This document shows positions 50,861 to 61,382 of a DNA stretch of 64,000 bases, piece by piece. The first letter of the stretch is position 1. The number at the start of each line of letters is the position of its first letter. This DNA is from Tetrahymena thermophila SB210. Taxonomy: Eukaryota; Ciliophora; Oligohymenophorea; Hymenostomatida; Tetrahymenidae. Under the pieces are notes generated by a model, which made no database searches, was not told the DNA's origin, and was given only the letters and a program-made list of their open reading frames with translations. The DNA lies in contig NW_002476335.1 in assembly GCF_000189635.1 (NCBI RefSeq), positions 1 through 64,000 of the forward strand, in the 5' to 3' direction. A program made the translations under genes and the position numbers.

Positions 50861-53800
50861 ATGTAGAAATAAGAGTAACCTTTATAGCTTGTCTACAAAA
50901 ATAAGGATGGAATACTAGAAGTTTCTTAGTAAGCTAAAAATTATTTATGCTCTCTTAAAGAAAAATCATTAGGAGTTTTAAGTATAGTTGGACCATATAG
51001 AACAGGAAAAAGTTGCTTAATTAATAAATTATTTATAAATGAAGAACAAAAACAATTCAAAACAAGTCCAACTGTTAATTAATGCACTAAGGTAATAGAA
51101 AAAATCAATTTTTTTTGATTAAATTATTTATATATTTATGTATAAAAAGGGTTTATGGGTTTGCCCTGAATTATTTGAGTCAGAATCTGGTTAAAAATTT
51201 ATAGTTATTGATAGTGAGGGATTTGGAAGCATTGACCAGAATGAAAATAGTGATAATAAAATTATGTTCTTGAATTTACTATTGAGTTCTGTTCTTATAT
51301 TTAATACAATGGGTCCGATTGAGGAAAAATCGTTAAACCAATTATATAATGTTCTTAAATTAGTCAAGTAATTGTAATTGTAAGTTTCTAATGATAAAAG
51401 CGTTAGCTAAAATTTACCATTTTTCATGTGGGTATTGAGAGATTTTAGTTTAATTTTAGAAGATCAAAAGGGTGAACCATTAAATTCAAAACAATATTTA
51501 GAGAACTCTTTGGAAGAATAAAAGGGTTTATCTGAAACTACTATGCAAAAGAATATGGTTCGCAAGCTTTTTAAGCACTTCTTTCCTGAAAGAGATTGTG
51601 TTGCTGTTGTGCGCCCTTTAGAAGAAGAATCTCAACTATAATCCATAAGTGTTTAAAACCAAACAGAATTTCGTTAGGAATTTTTATAAGATATATTAAA
51701 ACTTCAAAAAAAAGTTGTTAAAAGAATGAGAGCTAAAGCATTTAACAATAGATATATTACTGGGCCATAATTAATTTTTTTAATAGAAAAATATCTTAGT
51801 GCAATAAATAAAGGTATTACACCAAATTTATAAAAGATATAAGAATAATTAATAGAGTTTATTACATCGGATATTGAACAATGTAATTAATTAATTATTT
51901 TATTTTTTTATTAGATAATAATTTTATTAAAATATTTTTAAAAGAATGCAAAAATTTGATCTTTTAAAGTTTGAAACTTAAAGATAATTCTGAACTGATT
52001 TCTCAGAGCCTTTAAGAGTAATTATTATGCTCTACAAAATAAAAAATAATAGAAATATGCGAATTAGAAGGCGTTAACAACTAAAATATACTAATTGAAT
52101 TTGAAAAATATTCTTAACTGTACAAGAAATAAAATAATGAATTATATTAGGTAAATTATCAATTTAATTTGATTAGTTAATATCTTTTATTTTTAGATAT
52201 AATCTTTTGTTAATTCAAGAAAATGTTTGACAGAATTTACAATTATAATAAAATTATGATAAATTTCTTTAATATTTTACTTTATTTTCAAATTGTAATA
52301 AAATTATGTCATTTTTTTGATATTATTTTTATATAAAATTAGACTAAATGTGAAGAAATTATGGTAAAAAAAATAAATATCATTCAAAACAATCTTACCT
52401 AAGAAGAATGTGAAATTCTCACATATTGGAACTAAATAAAAGAAGAAATAACATCAGAATATGGAGAAATATGTAGCATTATCCTTGAAACAAAAAGTAA
52501 ATTTTTGCAGATTGCTTATAAGTAATTTTATGAATTTCAGATTCAGTAGAAGTAAATGTAACATGAAACAGATATTTAAAAATATGTGAAATGCTATGAG
52601 AATATTATATAAAATAAAGAAGAAGAAAAATTGTAGCTAGAGAGGTAGATTAATGAGAAAGATTGCTTACTCAAGTAGTAAAAAGATTTTACTAACGATT
52701 TAAATGAAAAATTAAAAGAATCTTAGCATGAATATGAAGAAAGATAACACTTTTATGATCAATAAATTAAATTACTTAGCACTAAAATAGATAGTATGAA
52801 AGAATATTAAGACTATGTAAGAATAGAGAATGAATTGAGAGATGTGAAAGTAGAATTTGAGTTTATGGAATCGAAAAACCAACAAAAAAGAGAAATGCTA
52901 GTCCAAGAAATATAATTTTTAAAAAATGAGAAAAATTAACTCCTAGAAGTTAATAATAATTTAAAGACTATGTATGCAGAAACCTAAGAAAGGTATAAAG
53001 AAAAAGATAGCCAGGTAAATTAGTGCACAAATACTATTATTTAGCTACAAAGTGAAGTGAAAGTTTTAAATGATTAGCTTAAATAAACAGAAGATAAGTT
53101 AAAAGAAACCAATTAAGCATATCAAATAGAGATAAGTTCTCTCAAGTTAGGTACTGAAAAAAAAATGAAAGAAATTTAACAAAGTGCTGAAGAATTAAAT
53201 GAAGTTGTTATCAATAAAAAATCAGAACAATGGGAAAGAGATAAACAACTTTTTGAAAGTTAGCTCTTGTTTTTAAAGCAATAACTTCAAGATAGCAAGG
53301 CTATAAATGAGTAGCTGATTCAAGCACTAAATTGTAATTTAACTATTAGATTTACTGTTTTTTTTATTGTTAATTTGTTTGAAAAATTTTTAATTTAAAA
53401 TTTTTTTATTTTATTAATTTAATTTTAGTAGGAAGAACTTAAAGTGTATCATAAGCAGAAATGCAATTTTAAAGTTATTAAGAATTAATGGAAAGCAATA
53501 AGTAACTTTTATTGATAATTAATCAGTAAGAAAGTAAAATGCAGGTTATGCAGAGTAAAATAGATTCTCTAAAAATATTCAAAACTATTGTGAAATAAAG
53601 TGCAGGATTTAGCTGTAAGCTTTGTAATATTTATTGTGACATTGATAACTACCAAAATCATCTAAATGTCTGTTCTATAGGAACCAACCCATTTGGAGAC
53701 GTTATTAGAAGCTAAATAAGATAAAACTAACTCAATAAAAGTTTTGAAAAATCTGGTATACTTTCAAATGCTGCAGAAAATAGTAATAAGAAGAAAGATT

Positions 53801-55654
53801 CATCTAAGAAATGGGTAAGTAGAGGAGGATCTCAAACAAGAAACCATTCTAGGTCATTAGAAAACAGGGATACTAGATTAAACAAATCTTTAATTTTAAC
53901 AAATTCGTATTTAAAAACTTCCTGTATCAACAATCAAAAATGCAATACTTCTGTAAATCTTGCGAATACTTCTCAATAATCTATAGAAGATTGTAATGAT
54001 ATATCTGGTATTCATGTAAATTAAGTGCAAGACCAAAAGATTTATTAAAAGTATAGATAGCATAGTCCTCTAAACTAGTTAGAAACATCATATGGAAATT
54101 TTTCAACTAAAAATTCAATCCATTAAAGATTAACTTAAAGCAATATATACTAAACTCCTTTGGCAAGTTAAAATCAAATAAATAAAGGATTTTAAATGGA
54201 ATTAATTTCAAATATTCCAAAACAAATAGACTTAAGAAAGGAAGAAATTAACAATACAAAATAATATGTTGATTATATCGAAAATGGTATTGAATTTAAT
54301 AATATTAATGATATTTAAGAAATAGAAGAAGCTCCATTTCCATCTTTGAAATTAGAGGATTTTTCTATTGATATCCTATAAACACTTATTTCCTAAGACG
54401 GCAGCTCAAAACCTTACTCTTTATACGAAATATAAATTAAATTATTTAATGAAGGAGCTTAATGGACAGTGTTTAAAAAATACAAAGACTTCCATGAGTT
54501 ACACTAAAGACTTTAAACTTACTTCACTAAATCAAATAAGGTACCTAAGCAAGATAGAATGAAATTTGCAGATGTTTCTTTTGTAAATGCTCTCAGTTCT
54601 TTAAATTTAGAAAATTCTAAAAATGATAACGAAAATTCTTTTGTAAGTAGCTAAAATAACAGCAGTATTCTCGAAAAGAGGGCTTAAAATATTTAACAAT
54701 ATCTATAAATGATTTCATAAGTGTAATCTATCAGAATTTCAGCTATATTTTAGAGTTTTTTCAATTTTTCCAGAGATTAGGTTTTAGGAAATAAATTGCA
54801 AAATTAATTAAGTCAAGAATCTTATCAGGAATCTAAATTATAAAATTAAAGTATCAACTAAAAGCATTCTCATAGCTTTTCCCTATCAATAAACTTTGAT
54901 GAAAAGAATAATTCCGTAAACCATGGAAACCTTAGTCATCATATCGAAATTGAAGAAAGGTAATAATTTATTTACATTTTTTATAATAATTTTTAAATTA
55001 AATATGTAAAATGATATTTTAAATAGTGAAAGATCGCTATCTTTATCATAAAGTCCCACTAAGAAAGAGAAATCAACTATACTTAATGAGCCTTAAGAAA
55101 ATGGAAACAGGATTACATCATTTTAATAGCAAATGAATGGTAATAATTTGCTTATGGCTAAGTACTAAAGAAATACAATGAGCAATATTTACTAAAATAG
55201 AGACTAAAATTAGTAATAATTACTATTATAAGAAAACTTCTAAACCTAAACATACAAAAAGACCCCTTAATTAAATTCTACTTAGCTAGGTAAAGAAAAT
55301 CTTTTGAATTTAGGAAAAAGAGATAGAAGTTAGAATATGGGTAATATTCAAACTCCTCAATTATGCACAAATAAAATAGCCATAAATAGACAATTCTAAG
55401 TTCCAACAACAAGTTAGAAATTGGGTAAATAAAATAGTAAAAGCCCTAATCTAGTAAAATAAAATGGTCCCACTTATAATCACTAAAGAAATTTATCTAT
55501 AGATTGTAACAACAACGGTTTAGTATGCAACGAAATAACAAACCACAATAACTTATAATAAAATACTAACAAATCGTTAAAGAATGAAATACAAGAAAGA
55601 ATAAGAAAGAGTTACAAAGTTTAGACAACAGGAGCATTACTAAAAAAGTTATGA
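50861..55654 (+). CDS. GBP-like GTPase with coiled coil, C2HC finger and PX domain
   Basis: Six exons (50861-51091, 51150-51882, 51915-52150, 52343-53333, 53429-54959, 55027-55654) sum to an exact 1,449-residue frame. Residues 1-300 are a guanylate-binding-protein/atlastin-type GTPase: P-loop GPYRTGKSCLINK, a switch 2/G3 motif VIDSEGFGSIDQ, and the family's RD-type base-recognition motif WVLRDF. Helical sequence follows, then a long coiled coil (about 420-730). A C2HC-type finger (FSCKLCNIYCDIDNYQNHLN, then VC) lies at about 791-812. After a Ser/Asn-rich linker, residues about 1055-1180 match a PX domain: YSLYEIQIKLFNEGAQWTVF then KKYKDFHELHQRL, and LEKRAQNIQQYLQMIS near its end. The finger and PX domain lie in one exon, so that join does not depend on splicing. 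The GTPase should act in nucleotide-driven membrane remodelling and PX in phosphoinositide binding; the combination is inferred to act on endosomal or phagosomal membranes. Confidence 0.83.
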
Positions 55655-55978
55655 GTTTATATTTATACTATTTATATATTTTGTACATTTGCAACTAGAA
55701 AAATATTCTATCAAATGTAATGATTAAAAACATATAGGTTGAGTTTTAATAAAGAAATGTGTAGTCAATAAATCTGTTCATTAAATATTATTAATTAATT
55801 TAATATCTGTCAATCTACTAATCAATCAATCAATCTCTTCACACTAAATTTAATTCATGTCAACATCTAAAAGCAATTGCTTGATAAAGACGTATTTTTA
55901 CATAGTACGAAAAAACTAATTTTAAGACTGAATTTTTATTAAATAAATTTCCATAAAAAATAAATCACATTTAATATA
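55655..55978. other. Intergenic spacer
   Basis: AT-rich spacer after the GBP-PX gene. It contains a short ATCA run (ATCAATCAATCAATC near 55819-55834). Nothing else is visible. Confidence 0.5.
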
Positions 55979-56620
55979 ATGAAGCTTAACTGTATTATGA
56001 TTAGTATTTTTCTTTTTTCTTTGGCTATATCTTTTTATAATTTGAAGACTAAAGATATTTTATTTTTATTTCATTAACTCGTCACTTAATTGAAATTTGT
56101 GTCTATAATCAAAAGATACATTGTTAACATATCTTTTTTCCCTTACTCCTAATTATTAAGTTAAAAATATTAATCAATTTTTTACCTCTAAATGCTCTAA
56201 CTTTTGCCAAATAAAAGCAATAAAAAATTATTATTTAGAATGCTTATATCAGTAATTCTATTTAGAATATCATTTATTTTATTAATGGAGATTATTATTT
56301 TAATTGCGAAATAGTATGTGTTTCTTATTCAGTAATAAATTTCAAATAGAGTGAATATGATAAATTATAAAAATAAAAATTTAGTCCATTATTTTAGAAA
56401 TAGAAAAAAAGAAAGATATATCTTTCTATCTTTGTTTCTATTTTTGTTAACTTAATTTAACAAGCTTCAGCATGAATTTATTTATATATTTTTTTATTAG
56501 GTGCTAATGAATTTCGCCAAATAGCAATTTAAAAAAGAAAAAGAAAGCGTTTCTCAATTTTAAAATATGTATAAATAATTCATGTAGTCATTTGGTGTTG
56601 AGCATTTGAAAGGAAACTGA
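55979..56620 (+). CDS. Doubtful ORF, possible small secreted protein
   Basis: In the ciliate code there is an open frame of 213 residues from ATG 55979 to TGA 56618-56620. It begins like a signal peptide (MKLNCIMISIFLFSLAISFY) and ends in a protein-like stretch (FAKQQFKKEKESVSQFQNMY, then KQFMQSFGVEH). The middle is AT-rich, Ile/Leu/Phe/Asn-heavy and could be intron or chance, since TGA is rare in DNA this AT-rich. A GT...AG-like segment from about 56309 to 56500 might be an intron. I give it low confidence. Confidence 0.35.
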
Positions 56621-57527
56621 AGTAAAAAAAAATAGTTAAAAGATAGAGGAAAATAAGCAATCGATCAAGCAAACTAAATAAATAAATAACTATCAAAATA
56701 AAACTCAAAAAAAATTTAGGCAACTTTTATTAAATTTCAAAGTTTTATTGCAATTTTATTCGTTTATTTTAAAATAAATGCTTTTTAAAATTGTTCATGA
56801 AGTCGTATAAAAAACCAAATTGAATTCAAAATTCTTCGTGTTCTTGTATTTAAGTTTTACATTTTCTATGTACTCATAGTAGAATAATAATTATATTTAA
56901 TTTTTATGTGTGTAATGATTTTAAACTGCATTCCTTAAACTTTACTAGTGAAATAAATGATTTAGATATTACAAATAAAAATGACACTGGTTAGAGCAAA
57001 TTTGAAATATTTGTAATGATTATATATATAAGTGCTTATCAATTAATTGTGAAGTAACTTTAAATAATAAAATCCATCTTTTGCAGAATAAGCAAGCAAA
57101 CCAGAGCTTTTATGAGAAAAATGGTAGATGGAAAATCAAAGAAAATGAAAAAAGGTATTTATTTATTTATTTACTTATTTAATGATGAACATGGAGAGGG
57201 AGGAAATAGAATTGTAATATAATTATAAGGTTATTTATATAATATGTAATATATAGATATATAATTGTATATATGTATATATAGAATGTATATAAGTTTA
57301 ATGATCAAATAAAATAATGCAGATTAAAAAAATGAAACACTCAAGACTTATTGAATCAAAGGTACATCTTGAATAATTTCGATCCTTTCGCCAAGTTACT
57401 TCTAAGAAATGATTGACTACTCAGTTTATTAAATGATATTAAGATGAAGATAACTTATTTTTATTATTATTATAAAAATTATAAGTTTAATTTGTTTTTG
57501 TTTGATTTTCACACCATCTCATTAGCT
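56621..57527. other. Intergenic spacer (3' of 14-3-3)
   Basis: AT-rich DNA with simple repeats such as TTTATTTATTTA near 57160 and TATATATA-rich stretches near 57240-57300. No convincing gene is present. A short frame at about 57112 (MRKMVDGKSKKMKK) is too small to call. Confidence 0.5.
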
Positions 57528-59247
57528 TCATTCTTATTATTCTTCAGCATCGTCTTGGAATTCAGAAGTCCAGAGGGTGAGGTTATCTCTAATTAATTGC
57601 ATAATGGTGGTGGCATCCTTATATTAGTCTTCTTAGATTCTTTCGATATCACCAATAGCTTCATCGAAAGCAGTCTTAGCCAAGGTGCAGGCTTTGGAGG
57701 GGTCATTCAAGACTTCGTAGTGGAAAACGGAGAAGTTAAGAGCCAAACCTAATCTGATGGGGTGAGTGGTGCTCAATTCAGAGTTGGCGATTTCAGAAGC
57801 CTTATTGTAGGAGTCCAAGGCACCATCGGCAGCCTTCTTGTGGTCGTCACCTTAGGCGTATTCAGCAATATATCTGTAGTAATCACCCTTCATCTTCAAG
57901 AAGAAAACTTGAGCTTCAGCGTTCTATTTATTTAAAAAGAAGATTAGTATGGATGAATAATATATTGTATGTGCTTTCTCTAATTTATTAATCATTAATG
58001 GCCGAATATACTTCTCTTTTTATTTGATTAAATAAAGTTTGCATGTAAGCATCTTTACTTTTTTTGCTATAAAAACATGATTTTTCCTCACTAACTAACT
58101 GACTTACTGACTGGCTAAGCATCTAGCTATAGGGTACAGTAGCAGTAGAAGATAATTAAAACAATAATTTTTGAGAAGAAGTATATTGGGTTAAATCGTA
58201 TTCACTCACTCACTCACTCAGTAACTAAATCATCTTTGATGATGATATAATTTATGAAAAGAAAGGTCAAGTAAGTTGATTGACTTCTTTCGTATTTATT
58301 TTATTTTATTTTGAAATTGATGAAGCTAAGAGAAAAAAAGAAAAAAGTATTTAAAACTGTTAGGAGAGTATTTTTGAGGCATTCTATTCAATTAAGATTA
58401 TTTACTATCTTAAAGAAAAGATACAATCCTCTTTGTTTTATTGATTTATTTTCCTAACTTAGAGTAATGTAGTTGACCGCTTACTACAAAAAATGTTAGT
58501 CATATTCAGACACACATAAGTAAAATTGTAAGCTTATTTGAAGATACTAACAATCTCATAAATTAATGAGTATTGGGTATGTAGTATCAATTAAATCAAC
58601 TCCATTTTACTATAAAGCTCCTATTTATCTTCTTACTTGCTTCTTAATTTCTTTTTAAATTTTGTTCTTCAAAAATAAGGTATGAAGAAAAAATTAAAAG
58701 ACGTCTTACTCTCATTTGAGGGTAGCGATAAGTTATTTAATTCAAATAAAGGACTATGGGCTCCACTTAAAATTGGAGTCAATCTTTACTGATTTGAATG
58801 AAAACACTTATGTTAAGAAGACATACTTATGTGTAGAAGATGGTTGGATGAGTGAATAAAAATATATGAAAAATGAGTAGAAAGCCAATAGAATAAAATG
58901 TAGCTTACGGTGGCATTCTTGATGAGGTAATCGTTGAGGAGTCTGAGGATATCTTCGCAGTAAAGGTTAAGTTCAGTTTCGATCTTCTTCTTATAGTTGG
59001 TGAGGAGGTCGAGGTGCTTAGATCCCTTGGATTCTTCCTTTTGTTGGATGGCAGAGATACTTCTCCAGGCAGATCTACGAGAACCAACGGTGTTCTTGTA
59101 AGCAACAGAGAGAAGGTTTCTTTCTTCAACGGATAATTCCTAACCAGTTTGAACAACCTTCTTCATGTATTCTAACATATCTTCGAATCTTTCGGTTTGT
59201 TCCGAAATCTTACCCATGTAAATATTTTCTTCTCTAGATAAAGACAT
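57528..59247 (-). CDS. 14-3-3 protein
   Basis: Two exons (59247-58909 and 57923-57528) give 339 + 396 nt, an exact frame of 244 residues, the normal size. Exon 1 encodes [20 protein letters not shown], then [32 protein letters not shown] and [15 protein letters not shown]. Exon 2 encodes [50 protein letters not shown] and [15 protein letters not shown]. These are the core signatures of 14-3-3 proteins, including the Arg/Tyr residues that hold phosphoserine (RRSAWR, YYRY). It binds phosphorylated partners as a dimer in the cytosol. Codon choice is strongly biased to C/G-ending codons (GCC, AAG, CTC), unlike its neighbours, which suggests high expression. The intron is exceptionally long for this genome region. 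Confidence 0.97.
57924..58908 (-). other. Long intron of the 14-3-3 gene
   Basis: A 985-nt intron with GT (58908-58907) and AG (57925-57924) on the minus strand. It is around ten times longer than most introns in this window. It contains CACT tandem repeats (58203-58220), an ACTA/ACTG-rich stretch near 58089-58112 and an unusually mixed-composition middle. It might hold a regulatory element or RNA gene, but I see no specific motif. Confidence 0.8.
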
Positions 59248-60219
59248 TTTCAAGTATTGATTAAATTTTTATTTGTTTTGCTTTTTTTTCTTAAAGGTTT
59301 TTGTTTTTAATTTTTAATTATTTTAAAAATTTTTTTTGAAATTTATTTATTTTTGAAGTTTTCAAAATAAAAAAATATTTATACTGACAAATCGTCAAAT
59401 AAACTCACAATAATGAATGCAAAAGGAAATTAAAAATTGATTTATTCATTAAAAATACAAGCACAACATGACGAAAAAATCAAATAAACAATAAAAATCT
59501 GCTTTAATTCAATCTCGGTTTTTTATTTATGTTTGAATTAATTATTCTTTCCTTTTTCTTCTTTCCATTCTTTTCACCGACCACTTAAAATTTGTCTGTC
59601 CTTCCTTGCTAAAGAAGATTCTTTTGTTTTAAAAATCACCAGATCTACTCTTGAGCTTTGCAGAAACAAAACTAAACAACATAATTCGACAAAAGTAAAT
59701 ATGTAATAACGAAATTGGGATTCCCTTTAAAATTTATATTTTCATGGATTTTTTCAAATAAAAATGGAAAACTCAAGCATCATAAATTATAAAGCAAAAA
59801 GAAAAATAGAAGGAAGAAATTTAATACAATTAATTTAATTGAGATAAGTAAATAAATATCTTAAGGATAAGTAAATCAATAAATCAATCAAACAAACAAA
59901 GAAAAAAGCAAATAAATAATTAAATAATCAAACAAATAAACAATGAATATAAAGGTTTATTATTCCTTATTAATTAAATGTGCTGATGATGAAGGTTCTT
60001 GATTATATTTTTTCCCTGCTTTTTTCAATCTACTCTTATCATTTGAATGAATTCTTAATTATTTTCATTTGATTTTTCCCTTTTGTTTTTCTATACTTTT
60101 TTCTTTTTTGTTTTTCTCCCCACCCTCTTTTAATTTATTAATTATATTTTTTAAATGCACCAAAACATTGCCATTCCTTCCACTTGTGGATCATTATGCG
60201 CTTTGCATACATAATAGCT

Positions 60220-60243
60220 TAATAATAATAATAATAATAATAA
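60220..60243. repeat. AAT trinucleotide microsatellite
   Basis: About eight tandem TAA/AAT units in the intergenic region upstream of the 14-3-3 gene. Confidence 0.85.
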
Positions 60244-60391
60244 AATTATGCAGCAATACGATATTCATCGTAACGTTAATAATTAATATAAATGTAATAA
60301 TTTATATTTATAATATGATAATAAAATAATAACTGATTAGTCAGTCATTATTAACTAGGCGAAAAAGATTTGAGTAGAAATTAAAAAAGAA

Positions 60392-60415
60392 ATGATATGA
60401 TATGATATGATATCA
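60392..60415. repeat. ATGAT pentanucleotide repeat
   Basis: Four tandem ATGAT units followed by ATCAT, in spacer DNA. The last two units form a short inverted repeat (ATGATATCAT). Confidence 0.8.
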
Positions 60416-61382
60416 TAATTCACATTCGGTTTAATTTGAAATTATTAATGCATTTTAATTCATTAGATCAATCAATCATAACTGATTTTCTGCTTAACAT
60501 TTGTTTGATTTAATAAATTGATCAATCTATTTTTGAAAATGAATTTTAAAATATTCAAAAATATTTAATGCAATTCAATTGAAAACTTGCTGCCAAACAA
60601 ACAAAAAACTATTAAAATATCTAAATACAAATATATTTTTAGAACTAAACTTATTTTTTCAAAATTAAAAATTTCTTTAGCGCTTTAAAAAAAATGTTTG
60701 TCACGTAAATTATTTATGGGCTAACATTTCTTAACGAATTAATGCAAAAAAATTCATTGTAAATTTATTTAAGATTTGGTATGCACATTAAAAACTAGGA
60801 TATCTCTGCGAAAAGGGTACATTAAGTAGCCAAAAAAATTTAAACAGTTATGAAGAATAAGTTAAATAGAAAAAATGTTGTAGATAGAATATTAATGTCA
60901 GTCAATTATTTACCACAACAATAAATCTAAAAATATAATTATATATATAAAAATATATAATTCAATGCTCTCATAAATCTTCGTTTTTAATAATTAATAA
61001 ATTAATATAACTTTTCGTCATCCTTTTATGCTTTCTATTTCAAAATGATTTTTAAAAGAAATTAAAGATTGGTGAAAGTGAAGAAATTATTACATACTAT
61101 TAAACAAAAAAAATACATATTATCGTAGATTTCAATATTTATTTAAAATAACATATTTTAATTTATCTTTAATGAAGGAATTCAATTATTTGTTTTTTTG
61201 TTTTTTTATTTATTTATTGAGCGAGAACCGATCATCAGAAAATTACATATAATAAAAGGGAAAAATGAAGTAGTCTATTTATGCTAAATAATTCAGTTAG
61301 AAATTCATTTAGAATTTTATTATTTATCTATCTATCTATTTATTTTTTGTTTGTTTGTTTGTGCTTTGCTGGATTTAAAATT

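Larger units (their letters stand above)
59248..61382. other. Long intergenic region with microsatellites
   Basis: About 2.1 kb, AT-rich. It holds the 14-3-3 promoter and the 3' UTR of the hydrolase. Simple repeats are present (listed separately). A pyrimidine-rich plus-strand frame at 60069-60329 is not gene-like. No tRNA or snRNA is recognised. Confidence 0.55.

Noticed and set aside
58905-59156. 83-codon minus-strand ORF over 14-3-3 exon 1
   Set aside because: Wrong frame of exon 1; the exon translates cleanly as 14-3-3.
60069-60329. 86-codon plus-strand ORF
   Set aside because: Made of pyrimidine-rich and AT-repeat DNA (Phe/Ile runs, overlapping an AAT microsatellite), with no protein-like pattern.
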